Shown: positions 36,955 through 46,743, counted from the first letter of the stretch. The stretch: 64,000 nucleotides of DNA from MFD01213-c1 sp963704405 (GCA_963704405.1 OY969903.1:2170001-2234000); one strand, 5' to 3'. Program-made: numbers and translations. Notes: a model not told the origin generated them from the letters alone.

Positions 36955-37722
36955 ATGCTCTACGGTTTGTATCTCTCGGCAGCCGGTGTAATGACCAACT
37001 CCTACCGGCAGGATGTGATCTCCAACAACCTGGCGAATGCCGAAACAGCGGGGTTCAAAAAGGATCTGGCGCTGTTCAAGGAGCGGCAGCCCGCCGCCCG
37101 GGAAATGCTGCAGCGTGCGAACTGGAGCGACCCCATGCAGGACAAAATCGGCGGCGGCACCTTCGCCATGCCGACCATGGTCGACACCACCCAAGGCGAG
37201 CTGGAACACACCGGCGGGAACCTGGACGTTGCAATCGAGGGTTCGGGTTACTTTTCAGTGAATGACAAAGGCAAGGCGCGGCTGACACGCAACGGTGAGT
37301 TCATGATCGACCGTTCCGGCAGCCTCGTGCTCGCCAATGGCCGAGGCGAAACGGTGACAGACGCCAGCGGTAAACCCATCAAACTCGACGGCACGCTGCG
37401 GGATGTCACTTCCATCAGCACCGATGGCGTCATTACTCAAAACGGCCAGACCGTGGCCAAACTGGGTGTTTTTGATGTCGCCGACCCAACAAAATTGCAT
37501 AAGGAAGGCGGCACGCTCCTGTCGTACACCGACCCCGCTCAGTTGAAAGCATCGACCAGCCAACTGCGAAGCGAGTTTGTCGAGCACGCCAACGTCGATC
37601 CGGCGACAGAACTCACAGCGCTGATGGACACCCAACGGCAGCTCGAAGCGAACGCCAACATGATTCGCTATCAGGACCAAACGCTGGGGGAACTGGTGAA
37701 TACGGTTGGGAAGATTGGTTGA
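36955..37722 (+). CDS. flgF: Flagellar proximal rod protein FlgF
   Basis: 255 residues. Rod proteins share an N-terminal block, here MLYGLYLSAAGVMTNSYRQDVISNNLANAETAGFKKD (in pieces: a helix, then SNNLANAETAGFK), a central D1 domain (GNLDVAIEGSGYFSV, RNGEFMIDRSG), and a C-terminal helix (ANVDPATELTALMDTQRQLEANANMI). Exported through the flagellar type III system to build the rod in the periplasm. First of the nine consecutive flg genes; followed by flgG. Confidence 0.9.
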   Translation: MLYGLYLSAAGVMTNSYRQDVISNNLANAETAGFKKDLALFKERQPAAREMLQRANWSDPMQDKIGGGTFAMPTMVDTTQGELEHTGGNLDVAIEGSGYFSVNDKGKARLTRNGEFMIDRSGSLVLANGRGETVTDASGKPIKLDGTLRDVTSISTDGVITQNGQTVAKLGVFDVADPTKLHKEGGTLLSYTDPAQLKASTSQLRSEFVEHANVDPATELTALMDTQRQLEANANMIRYQDQTLGELVNTVGKIG

Positions 37723-37727
37723 ACGAA

Positions 37728-37793
37728 GGAATGAAACGTGAAGAAGTGAAGCAGGCGACGGAGTGATCTTTTGCGTTTCACGTCTTCATTTCC
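37728..37793. repeat. Inverted repeat in the flgF-flgG spacer
   Basis: GGAATGAAACGTGAA (37728-37742) pairs with TTCACGTCTTCATTTCC (37777-37793) apart from two bulged bases. No T-run follows, so it is not a standard terminator. Confidence 0.5.
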
Positions 37794-37845
37794 CTCCGCC
37801 TCACGTAATCGCTCATCTTCGTCCGATAACAATTTCTGAACGCCT

Positions 37846-38655
37846 ATGGCTATTACAGCACTCAATTCGGCGGCGACGGGGCTTCGGGCGCTTTCCACGC
37901 GCATCGATGTGATTGCCAACAACCTGGCAAATGCGGAAACCAATGCGTTCAAGCGCAGCCGCGTGAACTTTGAAGATTTGATGTATTTGCAGTTCAAGCA
38001 GCCGGGGACGACAAACTCCAATGGCGACATGGCCCCCTCGGGAATTTTTGTGGGACTCGGCACTCGGGTCAGCAATACGCAGTTGGATACCGAGCAGGGG
38101 AGCATGGAGAATACCGGCCGCGATCTGGACGTCGCGATCTCGGGCAACGGTTTCTTCAAAGTGAAGATTCTCAGCACGGTCGGCGACGGCACCGGATACA
38201 CCCGAAACGGCAACTTTTTTACCAATAAAGACGGCGAACTCGTCCTGGGCATGGGGGATGGTTACAAGCTGATTCCGCCGATCACGGTGCCGCCGGGCTC
38301 GACGGATATCTCAATCTCGCAAGATGGAAATGTGACCTATACCCAGCCCGGTGGAACGAAAAAAGCCTCGGCGGGGCAATTGCAGATCACACAGTTTGTA
38401 AATCCACAGGGCCTCAAGCTCCTGGGCGGCAGCATCTACACCGAAACCGACGCCAGCGGCGCGCCGCTGGAATCCAAGCCCGGTGAAAACGGCGCTGGGC
38501 AAATTCTCCAGGGATTCCTGGAAGGCAGCAACGTCGATCCGGTGAAAGAACTGGTAACCCTGATCAAAACGCAACGATCATTCGAACTGAACAGCCAATC
38601 CATCCAGACGGCCGATCAGGCATTGCAGACGATTGGGAATCTGAGGAGAGGGTGA
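37846..38655 (+). CDS. flgG: Flagellar distal rod protein FlgG
   Basis: 269 residues, near the usual 260. It has the N-terminal ALNSAATGLRALSTRIDVIANNLANAETNAFKRSRVNFEDL pattern, GRDLDVAISGNGFFKV in the middle, and the C-terminal EGSNVDPVKELVTLIKTQRSFELNSQSIQTADQ that distinguishes FlgG from FlgF. Forms the distal rod between the proximal rod and hook. Confidence 0.95.
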   Translation: MAITALNSAATGLRALSTRIDVIANNLANAETNAFKRSRVNFEDLMYLQFKQPGTTNSNGDMAPSGIFVGLGTRVSNTQLDTEQGSMENTGRDLDVAISGNGFFKVKILSTVGDGTGYTRNGNFFTNKDGELVLGMGDGYKLIPPITVPPGSTDISISQDGNVTYTQPGGTKKASAGQLQITQFVNPQGLKLLGGSIYTETDASGAPLESKPGENGAGQILQGFLEGSNVDPVKELVTLIKTQRSFELNSQSIQTADQALQTIGNLRRG

Positions 38656-38675
38656 TAAGGGAATAAGCGCTGAAC

Positions 38676-38749
38676 GATGAGCGCAGAGCGCAGATTGAAT
38701 AAGACGGGCTTATCCCCATCCGATCTATGCTCTGCGATCTGCGTTCATC
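38676..38749. repeat. Inverted repeat in the flgG-flgA spacer
   Basis: GATGAGCGCAGAGCGCAGA (38676-38694) and the complement of CTCTGCGATCTGCGTTCATC (38730-38749) match at 17 of 19 positions. The arms are built from repeated CGCAGA words, unlike the arms in the neighbouring spacers. Confidence 0.6.
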
Positions 38750-38779
38750 AATTATTTCCGTGACATGGAGGTCACGATC

Positions 38780-40063
38780 ATGATGAATGGCAGCCCGCTG
38801 AGCATGAAGAAGAAGGTTCGGATTCTTGTTGCGCTGACGATTCTGGCATGGGCGACGCAACTGCTGTTTCATCAGTGGGGGTACGGCCAGGTAATGAGCG
38901 GCGACGCCGCGGCAACGCCGGCGCCCGATGCGCCGCAGCAGCCTGCCGTCGAGCGGTTTGTGCCGCAGTCGGTGATGGTCGCGGGGGCCGGGACGCTGGA
39001 ATTGAGGGGGGATGCCACGGTTTATGGAACGGAAATTAAGTTGAAGCAACTTTGCCGCTGGCCGGACGCCGACGCGGGTGCGTTTACACCCGTGGCAGAA
39101 CTGGTGATGGGACGGTTCGACAAGGGAAATGCCTACAAGTCATTCACGCTGGAAGAGGTGCAGAACACGCTGCGCGACGCCGGTGTGAATCTTGGTGTGA
39201 TCCGGTTTTCGGGGGCGATGTCTTGCGCAGTCACTCGATCCGACGCCGCCGGCGGTGATCGTGCGGTCCTGCAGCAGTGGATCGACGAGAAGACCAACCC
39301 AGGCGGTGCGGCGGCCGCGGCGCCGGCCACCCAGCCGATGCTGGCCTCAACGGTGATTCATGAAGCGCCGGCAGTGCAAGCAGGCGGCGAGAGCGATCCC
39401 AATCCGTTTATCACACTGCACGATCGGTTGATTGTCGATCTGTCGCAGCGCTTGAATCTGCCGGTCGAGCAGCTTCAGGTAAATTTTGATTCAAAGGACG
39501 CAAGCTTACTGAATTTGGCCGAGCCAAATTTTCATTTCGATATCACCGCCAAGCGGGCAAGAGATCTTGGCGAAGTGAGTTGGGCGGTCGTTATCTCCAC
39601 CGGCGGCGGGCAGCAGAAAGTCACCGTCACCGCCAACGCGCGGGCATGGCAGAACCAGGTGGTGGTGGAAAAACCCGTCGCTTACCACGGCGTCATTCAG
39701 GAAGACGATATTCGCGAGCGGCGGGTGCTGATTGAACATGTCGATGACACGCCGGTGTTGAGCAAGTCGCAGGTGGTTGGTCAGGAGGCATCGCGGGACT
39801 TGCAGACCGGCATGGTCCTGACGGCCCGCCTGGTGGAATCCGTACCGCTGGCCAAGGCGGGGCAGTATGTGACAGTGACGCTGAATCAAGGCTCGATCCA
39901 GCTCAAAACCGTCGCCAAGGCGATGGAGAGCGGTTCATTCGGGCAATCGATCCGCGTCAAGAATGAGGGAACAAAAGATATTTACGAAGTGACGCTGACA
40001 GGGCCGCAGAGTGCAATGATGGGGTCGGGGGAAGACCCGCGGCTGGCGGCGCTCGAGCGGTAA
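38780..40063 (+). CDS. flgA: Flagellar P-ring assembly chaperone FlgA
   Basis: 427 residues, longer than E. coli FlgA (219). The ATG at 38780 has GGAGG eight bases upstream, better than the ATG at 38765. An N-terminal hydrophobic helix (VRILVALTILAWATQLLF) acts as signal or anchor. The C-terminal third is the SAF/FlgA domain: VVVEKPVAYHGVIQEDDI, VVGQEASRDLQTGMVLTARL, VTVTLNQGSIQLKTVAKAM. Works in the periplasm to help FlgI form the P ring; flgH and flgI follow. Confidence 0.88.
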   Translation: MMNGSPLSMKKKVRILVALTILAWATQLLFHQWGYGQVMSGDAAATPAPDAPQQPAVERFVPQSVMVAGAGTLELRGDATVYGTEIKLKQLCRWPDADAGAFTPVAELVMGRFDKGNAYKSFTLEEVQNTLRDAGVNLGVIRFSGAMSCAVTRSDAAGGDRAVLQQWIDEKTNPGGAAAAAPATQPMLASTVIHEAPAVQAGGESDPNPFITLHDRLIVDLSQRLNLPVEQLQVNFDSKDASLLNLAEPNFHFDITAKRARDLGEVSWAVVISTGGGQQKVTVTANARAWQNQVVVEKPVAYHGVIQEDDIRERRVLIEHVDDTPVLSKSQVVGQEASRDLQTGMVLTARLVESVPLAKAGQYVTVTLNQGSIQLKTVAKAMESGSFGQSIRVKNEGTKDIYEVTLTGPQSAMMGSGEDPRLAALER

Positions 40064-40115
40064 CGCGATTGCAGTCCTTATCTGTTGAGGCGCTTGTTTC
40101 CCAGTTTGAGGTTGT

Positions 40116-40880
40116 ATGTTCAAACATGTAACGATTGCGGTCATCAGTGCTGGTGTAACGACGGCGGCGATAGCGCAGACCGCGCCACTGCGGCCGAGGG
40201 GAGCCGGAGCCTCCATAGGCGGGCAAGACCGGAATCAGTTGGTTTCTACGCAGATGCTGATGCAGAGCAGCGGGGGGTCGCTCTTGCAGGCGTCGCTCCC
40301 CCAGCAGCCCGAGACAAGCTCGAAAACGCCGGTGTACAGCCTGTATGCGGTGCGTGAACCCGAGCCGAAGGTGCTGAAAAAGCACGATCTGGTGAACATC
40401 ATCGTCCGCGAAGAGAGCCAGACGGCTTCCAAGGGCACAACGGATTTGAAGAAGACCGCGGACATCGACGCCAAGGTCGATCAGTGGATCAAGTTCAACA
40501 TCGGAAGCCTCAGCCTGCACGGCACGGCTTCGCCGGCAAACCCGGTGGAAGCGAAAATGGAGGGAGCGCGCGACTTTAAGGGTGATGCAACAGTGAACCG
40601 CACAGACAGCGTCGTTTTGCGGCTGGAAGCGGAAGTGATCGACGTGAAACCAAACGGCACGCTCGTGCTCCAGGCACGCAAGCACATTCTGTCGGATGAT
40701 GAAGATCAGACCATGATTATGACCGGCGTCTGCCGCGTGCAGGATGTGGACGCCAGCAACAGCGTCCTCAGCACCGATCTGCACGACCTGGATCTGCAAA
40801 AGACAACCAAGGGCGCGGTTCGCGATACAACCAAACGGGGGCTGCTGCCAAGATTATTGGACTTTGTGAATCCATTCTGA
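40116..40880 (+). CDS. flgH: Flagellar L-ring protein FlgH
   Basis: 254 residues. Core family motifs: LYAVREPEPKVLKKHDLVNIIVREESQTASKGTTDLKK, the VLRLEAEVIDVKPNGTLVLQARK segment and ITGVCRVQDVD-like GVCRVQDVDASNSV. FlgH builds the outer-membrane ring of Gram-negative flagella and is normally a lipoprotein. Here the leader VISAGVTTAAIAQTAP has no lipobox cysteine, so it looks like a signal peptidase I substrate. Lies between flgA and flgI. Confidence 0.92.
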   Translation: MFKHVTIAVISAGVTTAAIAQTAPLRPRGAGASIGGQDRNQLVSTQMLMQSSGGSLLQASLPQQPETSSKTPVYSLYAVREPEPKVLKKHDLVNIIVREESQTASKGTTDLKKTADIDAKVDQWIKFNIGSLSLHGTASPANPVEAKMEGARDFKGDATVNRTDSVVLRLEAEVIDVKPNGTLVLQARKHILSDDEDQTMIMTGVCRVQDVDASNSVLSTDLHDLDLQKTTKGAVRDTTKRGLLPRLLDFVNPF

Positions 40881-40914
40881 CGAAGAAGACGGGGAGTCAG
40901 TGGTTTGTTGTACG

Positions 40915-40967
40915 TCGTCCGTTGCTGCATATGACGTCGAACGTCTTCAGCCGCGGACAACGGACGA
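40915..40967. repeat. Inverted repeat in the flgH-flgI spacer
   Basis: TCGTCCGTTG (40915-40924) and CAACGGACGA (40958-40967) are perfect ten-base complements. CGGACAACGGAC here is the same word as the heptamer repeats of the kduI-kduD spacer at 23121. Confidence 0.55.
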
Positions 40968-40994
40968 TGGACAATTCCGAAGGCGGAGTCCTTC

Positions 40995-42092
40995 ATGCGG
41001 CGAATACAATTCATCTTTGTTTTGCTGATGCTGACGACGGCGCAGAGCGCCTTCGGGGTAAAGGTGGCGGATATTACGCGTCTGAACGGGGCGCGTACGA
41101 ACGTGATCAGCGGGATGGGCCTCGTGGTCGGGTTGCAAGGAACGGGGGACGGCGGGGCGTATATGGCGGCGATTCGACCGCTCGCCGAACTGCTTTCCAA
41201 ATATGCTGATCCGACGACAGTCGCCGAGCTGCAAAATGCGCAGAACGTCGCCGTCGTGCAGGTGATGGCGACGCTGCCCGCCAACGGTGTTCGCAATGGC
41301 GACCATATCAATGTCCGCGTTCTCAGCACCGGGGCGGCCAAAAGCCTGAAGAACGGCCACCTGTTCATCACACCGATGCTCGGCCCGACCGGGCAGCCAT
41401 TTATTCCGCGAGATGCGGATGGGAATCCACTGAAGCCAATTCCGTTTGCCCTGGCGGAAGGGCCGCTGGTGATTGAAGACCCAAGCACGCCGACCGCGGG
41501 GATGGTTGAAGGCGGGGCCGTGATGGAAGTGGATCTGCCGGCGAAATACATCGACAACGCTGGACGGTTCACCCTGGTGCTGGATGATCCGTCGGCCAGT
41601 TGGACGACGGCAAGCACGATTGCCAAGCTGATTAACGAAGCGGGGGACACTGGCGAGACCATCGCCGCCGCGATCGATCCGAAGAACATCGTGGTTCAGA
41701 TTCCCGCCAGCGAGCGCGAGCGGCCGGACAGCTTCATCTCCGCAGTCCTGCGGTTGCCTGTCCCGATCCTGCCGACCGAAGCAAAAGTGCAGATCAACGA
41801 GCGAACCGGGACCATGATCGTGACGGGTGATGTGGAGATCAGTCCGGTAGTGATCAGCCACAAGGGATTGACCATCACAACAATCAATCCCCAGCCCGTC
41901 GCCACCCCGCGCAACCCGCAGGTGGGCACCAAGGAAGTCATCCCACTGGATACAACCAACCAGGGCGGCGGAAAGCTCCAGGACCTGGCCAATGCGTTCG
42001 ATCAGCTTCGGGTGCCGGCGGAAGATCGGATCATCATCGTGAAAGAACTCTACAAGACAGGAAAACTGCACGCGAAATTAGTCGTGGAATGA
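40995..42092 (+). CDS. flgI: Flagellar P-ring protein FlgI
   Basis: 365 residues, family length. A short signal peptide (FIFVLLMLTTAQSAFG) is followed by VKVADITRLNGARTNVISGMGLVVGLQGTGDGG, the FlgI hallmark, and by VMATLPANGVRNGDHINVRV, NERTGTMIVTGDVEISPV and the C-terminal LQDLANAFDQLRVPAEDRIIIVKELYKTGKLHAKL. Forms the peptidoglycan-level bushing around the rod. GGAG lies seven bases before the ATG. Confidence 0.96.
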   Translation: MRRIQFIFVLLMLTTAQSAFGVKVADITRLNGARTNVISGMGLVVGLQGTGDGGAYMAAIRPLAELLSKYADPTTVAELQNAQNVAVVQVMATLPANGVRNGDHINVRVLSTGAAKSLKNGHLFITPMLGPTGQPFIPRDADGNPLKPIPFALAEGPLVIEDPSTPTAGMVEGGAVMEVDLPAKYIDNAGRFTLVLDDPSASWTTASTIAKLINEAGDTGETIAAAIDPKNIVVQIPASERERPDSFISAVLRLPVPILPTEAKVQINERTGTMIVTGDVEISPVVISHKGLTITTINPQPVATPRNPQVGTKEVIPLDTTNQGGGKLQDLANAFDQLRVPAEDRIIIVKELYKTGKLHAKLVVE

Positions 42093-42145
42093 AGCCCCGT
42101 GATTGCGTAATCACTTGATTTAAATGTGCGTCGGAGACGCGAGAC

Positions 42146-42555
42146 ATGACTGGACAGCCACTTCAATTCGACAAGCGATTCAGCGGCCACCAAAAGCCGG
42201 CGCCGGTCGACCCCAAGCACGCCCAACTCGTCAAACAAACCCAGAAATGGGTCTCGCAAACCTTCTTCGGCGAAATGCTGAAGCAGATGCGCAACAGCCC
42301 CTTCAAAAGCGAACTATTCAGCGGTGGACGCGGCGGCCAGGCGTTCAACGAAATGTACGACCAGCGACTGGCCGATCGAATGAGCAAGGCTTCGGGCGCC
42401 AAGCTGGTAAAAGCGATCGTCAAAAAAATTGAGGCGGCCGGCGCTATCGTAAATCAAGCACCCTGCCCGGCAATAAGGCGCTTGGCATCGGACAGAAAAA
42501 TGTGACGCCTGTCGCTGCAACCTTCGGCGGCGGACTGATGCGGGGTGGAAAATGA
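42146..42555 (+). CDS. flgJ: FlgJ-type rod-binding protein, frameshifted near the end
   Basis: Matches only the rod-binding N-terminal half of FlgJ (KQTQKWVSQTFFGEMLKQMRNSPF, FSGGRGGQAFNEMYDQRLADRMSKASGAKLV); the muramidase half is absent, as in many non-enteric flagella. The uninterrupted frame ends at 42505 with unlikely sequence. Adding one base near 42437-42443 gives KKIEAARRYRKSSTLPGN and GFGGGLMRGGK-like ending (TFGGGLMRGGK), stopping at 42555. That TGA overlaps the flgN ATG as ATGA, the classic coupled junction, which supports the correction. Corrected length about 136 residues. Confidence 0.78.
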
Positions 42556-43064
42556 CATCAGCCCAACAGCCGCACCTGCGGCAAATATCCGATTTGGAAT
42601 CGATCCTGCAGCAGCTCATCATTGAGCATCAGAAGCTCCTGAAGCACATCGATGCGCAGCAGGCCGCCATGAAGGTGCTGAATCTCCGGGGGATGGATGA
42701 AGCCACCAATCAGCAGGAAGCATCGCGGCTGCGGATCGCGACGTTCGAATACAAACGCCGCTCGCTGACCCTGCAGATCGCAAAAATGATGCGGGTCCCC
42801 GGTGAGCCCAAGATCCCGCAACTGGCGGAATTGTTTCCGCATCGCAAAGAACCGCTCATGAAACTGCGCACAGAATTATGCAATGCGATCGGGCAGATTT
42901 CATCGCGTAACCACATCGCCGGAAAGCTGGCCGGCGCGGTGCTGGGGCATTTGAACACGGCGGTGCGCCTGCTTGCCGGAGCGGTTGAGCAGGGCGGTTT
43001 GTATACGAAGAACGGCGTGCCGCGCATGTCGGCGCGGATCGGTGTGATGGAAGCGGTTGGATGA
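42552..43064 (+). CDS. flgN: FlgN-like flagellar export chaperone
   Basis: 170 residues, nearly all helical with long heptad-like stretches (DLESILQQLIIEHQKLLKHIDAQQAAMKVLN, MRVPGEPKIPQLAELF, LGHLNTAVRLLAGAVEQGG, then YTKNGVPRMSA). This is the FlgN family pattern: a cytoplasmic chaperone for the hook-filament proteins FlgK and FlgL, whose genes follow directly. Identity rests on helical pattern and position more than on strict motifs. Confidence 0.8.
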   Translation: MTSAQQPHLRQISDLESILQQLIIEHQKLLKHIDAQQAAMKVLNLRGMDEATNQQEASRLRIATFEYKRRSLTLQIAKMMRVPGEPKIPQLAELFPHRKEPLMKLRTELCNAIGQISSRNHIAGKLAGAVLGHLNTAVRLLAGAVEQGGLYTKNGVPRMSARIGVMEAVG

Positions 43065-43091
43065 GCATCGTGAGACAGACGACGTGAAATT

Positions 43092-44795
43092 ATGTCTTTG
43101 ATTGGAGCATTAAATTCGGGCGGGTCGGCGCTGGCGGTGGAGCAGGCTGCGCTGCAGGTCACCGGCAACAACATTGCCAATGCCGGCAACGCGGACTACA
43201 GCCGCGAGGTTGCCAGCCAGTCACCAGCCGAAGGCCAGCAGGTTCAGCCGGGAATATTCATCGGCAATGGCGTCGATCTCACGTCGGTGCAGCGGCAGGT
43301 TGACGACGCGCTTCTGAGCCGCCTGCGGGCGAGCATCAGCGATAACTCTTCGGCGTCGGTCGGGCAACAGTGGCTTGGGCAGGTGCAATCGGTATTCAAC
43401 GCGCTATCCGGGCAGGACCTGTCATCGCACATGAGCACGTTCTTCAACGATTGGTCCACCCTGGCAGGGAAGCCGACCGACATCGGTCAGCGGCAACTGG
43501 TATTGCAGGACGGTCAGGACCTCGCCGGCTATTTCCAGAACATGAAATCGCAGTTTGGCGAGTTGCAGGGAAGCATCAGCGATCAACTTAAAGGGCAGAC
43601 CGGCGCGGCGAACGATCTCGCACAGAAAGTCGCCGACCTGAACCGCCAGATTGTAGTCACCGAAGGGGGCACACCCGGTCAGGCGAACGCACTGCGCGAT
43701 CAACGCGATGCAGTGTTGAAGCAGTTGTCAGGGCTGATGGACATAAAAACGTTGCAGCAGCCAGACGGGTCAATGAACGTCTATGTCGGGTCCGAGACGC
43801 TGGTGGACGGCCAAACCAACAACGGGCTGAAGCTCGGAACGACGACCGACAGCACCGGCGCCCTGGTCCCGAATATCACATTCGCCTCGAACAACGGCAC
43901 GGTGCCGGTCACCAGCGGCCAATTGGGCGCACTCCTCAGTGTTCGTTCTCAAATTTCCACCGTCGCTGGACAGGTGGATTCGATCGCACACAACCTGATC
44001 TTCGAGCTGAACAAGCTGCATTCCAGCGGTCAGGGCATGGAAGGGTTCTCCAGCGTGACGTCAACGAACGCGGTGCTGGACCCTAATGCCGCCTTGAATC
44101 AACCCGCAGCCGGGTTGCCGTTCACGCCGGTGAATGGAAGCTTCGTCCTGCATGTGAAGCAGAAAGCCACCGGTCTGATCACGAGCACGCTCGTGAAGGT
44201 CGATCTTGATGGTTTGAATAACAACGACACCACGCTGAATTCATTACAGACATCCCTTGCCGCAATCGGCGGTGTAGCCGCGACAATCACCGGCGGCAAA
44301 CTCACCATCGCCGCCGCATCCTCCGGCGCAGAAATCAGTTTCAGCCAGGACACCAGCGGTGTGCTCGCCTCGCTTGGGGTGAACACCTTTTTCAGCGGTA
44401 AAGATGCCACAGACGTGACTGTGAACGCGCAGCTCCTCGGTCAGCCCACGCTCCTCGCGGCCGCTCTGAACGGCGACAAGGGAAACAATCAAACAGCCCT
44501 CGCCATCGCACAGCTTGAAAGCGCGCCGGTGAAAGCGCTGAGCGGCCAGAGCCTGAAAGACACATATGAGTCTGTGGTGAATTCAGTCGGCACCGCAGCG
44601 GCAGCCGCAAAGCAGAATTCACAGGCTGCGCAAGTGGTGCAGAACACCCTGCAATCCCAGCAGCAAGGCCTCAGCGGTGTCAGCATGGATGAAGAAGCAA
44701 TGAACCTGATGCGGCAACAGCGCGCGTTTCAGGCGGCGTCCAGGATTGTGTCGGCGGTGGATGACATGATGAAAACAATTATTCAGTTGGTCTGA
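43092..44795 (+). CDS. flgK: Flagellar hook-associated protein 1, FlgK
   Basis: 567 residues, family length. N-terminus SLIGALNSGGSALAVEQAALQVTGNNIANAGNADYSREV (heptad helix plus NNIANAxxxxYSR) and C-terminus GVSMDEEAMNLMRQQRAFQAASRIVSAVDDMMKTII are the two FlgK signature blocks; the middle contains VTEGGTPGQANALRDQRDAVLKQLS. Joins hook to filament after export. It is preceded by its likely chaperone gene flgN. Confidence 0.95.
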   Translation: MSLIGALNSGGSALAVEQAALQVTGNNIANAGNADYSREVASQSPAEGQQVQPGIFIGNGVDLTSVQRQVDDALLSRLRASISDNSSASVGQQWLGQVQSVFNALSGQDLSSHMSTFFNDWSTLAGKPTDIGQRQLVLQDGQDLAGYFQNMKSQFGELQGSISDQLKGQTGAANDLAQKVADLNRQIVVTEGGTPGQANALRDQRDAVLKQLSGLMDIKTLQQPDGSMNVYVGSETLVDGQTNNGLKLGTTTDSTGALVPNITFASNNGTVPVTSGQLGALLSVRSQISTVAGQVDSIAHNLIFELNKLHSSGQGMEGFSSVTSTNAVLDPNAALNQPAAGLPFTPVNGSFVLHVKQKATGLITSTLVKVDLDGLNNNDTTLNSLQTSLAAIGGVAATITGGKLTIAAASSGAEISFSQDTSGVLASLGVNTFFSGKDATDVTVNAQLLGQPTLLAAALNGDKGNNQTALAIAQLESAPVKALSGQSLKDTYESVVNSVGTAAAAAKQNSQAAQVVQNTLQSQQQGLSGVSMDEEAMNLMRQQRAFQAASRIVSAVDDMMKTIIQLV

Positions 44796-44830
44796 TGTCT
44801 TTTTCCGCATGTGGTTTGCTACGGTGACTT

Positions 44831-46743
44831 ATGTCGATTTTGCCCCTGAATCTTGCCCGTGTCAGCAACCTGCTGCGAAGCAATCTGGCGACTGAGTCGA
44901 TCTCGCAGACGCAGTCGCAATTGCTCGATGTGCAGAATGAGCTTTCCACCGGCAAGCGTGTAAATCAGCCGAGCGACGATCCTTCGTCAGCCGCGATCAT
45001 TCAGCAACTGCAAAAGACGCTGGAAAGCCGCCAGGGTTTTTCAAGCAATATCAACCAGGCGAAAAGCCAGCTCGGGGAAGTGGATTCGACGCTCTCCAAT
45101 CTGAACGACCTTCTTCAGCAGGCCCAGCAGATTGCTTCACAAAACGTCTCTTCCACCGTCTCCGCCGATCAGCGCGCAGCGCGGCTGCGGTTGTCGACAG
45201 CATTTATAACCAGGCCCTCTCCCTCGCCAACACCCAGTTTGAAGGCAGTTACATCTTCGGCGGTGATTTGCAGACCGATCCTCCCTACGTCCAGGCAACC
45301 GGTGGTGTGCAGTTCAGCGGCGCTACCAAAACGTTGACTAACACCGTCGATCAATCCACCCAGCTCGGGTTTCAAGTCGATGGAACACAGGTTTTTGGCG
45401 GACAGTCCAGCCGCGTAATCGGATCGGTGAATCTGTCGCCACAGGTTTTGCCCGCTACCCAAATCGGCACATTAAAAGGCGCCGGCAATACGGGTGTGCA
45501 GCTCGGTTCGATTCAAATCAGCGACGGCACCAACACTAAAGTGATCGACCTGTCCGGTGTGGATCAGATGTCAGATGTCGTTAACGCCATCAACGGCGCG
45601 GGACTCACCGGCGTCACCGCCAGCGTTACCGCATCGGGACTTACTCTCGCCGCTTCAGCCGGAGCAAATATCAGCGTAAACGACGTCGGCGGCGGTACAA
45701 CCGCGGCCGACCTGGGCATTCTTCAATCCATTGGCGCCGGTGCGAACATATCGCTGGTCGGCGCCAATGTCGGCGCGACTGTAACGCCGTTCACCACAAT
45801 GTCCTCGTTGCGAGGCGGAACCGGCGTCGATACGACCGGCTTCACCATCACCAACGGCGCGACATCCAAAACAATCAGCATGTCGGCGGGCATGACGGTC
45901 GAAGACCTGCTGAACCAGATCAACAGCGCCGGCGTTGGCGTCCATGCCCAGGTGAACGCGGCGCAAAATGGAATCGACATCCTGAATACCGTTCAGGGCA
46001 CGGCGATGACCATTTCTGAAAATGGTGGAACCAGCGCATCGGACCTGGGAATCCGCAGCTTTGGCCCTAACACTCCGCTGGCGGAGTTGAATGACGGCAA
46101 AGGCGTGCAGACCGTCGCGGGCAATGATTTTGATATCACCACCGCCGACGGTTCGCTGATCAATGTCGATCTGAACAATCCGGTCACTGTCCAGGACGTG
46201 TTGAATCAAATCAACGCCGCCGCCGGTCCAAAGCTGACGGCGAGCTTCTCCACCACCGGCAACGGCATTGTCCTGACAGACAACACCGTCGGTGGCGGAC
46301 CCATGAAAGTAACGCCTCTGAATTTCTCCACCGCCGCGTCAGACCTGGGGCTCATGACGCCGGCGGTGGGTGGAACCATCACCGGCACTGATGCCAATGC
46401 GATCAAAACACCAGGCATCTTTTCCGATCTGCAGAAATTGCGCGATTCACTGCGCAGCAGCGACCTGGCGGGAATCACCACGGCTTCCGAAGGGCTGACT
46501 TCCGAATCTGCGAACATCGTTCAGGTCCGTGGAACGACAGGCGCGAAAGTGCAGGAGCTGAACAGCCGCTCCAGCCGCATCGATGATGAAAACCTCGCGA
46601 CCAAGGCCCTTCTCTCGCAACTGCAGGATGCGGATATGGCGCAGACAATCACGCAGTTTCAGACGTTGCAGAACAGCTTGCAGGCCACGCTCCAGACAAC
46701 CGCCAAGACAATCAATCTGTCGCTGCTGGATTATATTACATAG
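44831..46743 (+). CDS. flgL: Flagellar hook-associated protein 3, FlgL, frameshifted
   Basis: After correction about 637 residues, long for FlgL because of a repetitive variable middle (Asn/Thr/Gly-rich beta segments such as GTSASDLGIRSFGPNTP and AASDLGL repeats). N-terminus RVSNLLRSNLATESISQTQSQLLDVQNELSTGKRVNQPSDDPSSAA and C-terminus AEGLTSESANIVQVRGTTGAKVQ with DADMAQTITQFQTLQNSLQATLQ are flagellin-family blocks. The break is near 45177-45187: one added base turns DQRAARLRLST into DQRAA-AAVVDSIYNQALSLANTQFEGSYIFGG. A motile strain could not easily lose this gene, so a sequence error is likely. Confidence 0.85.
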
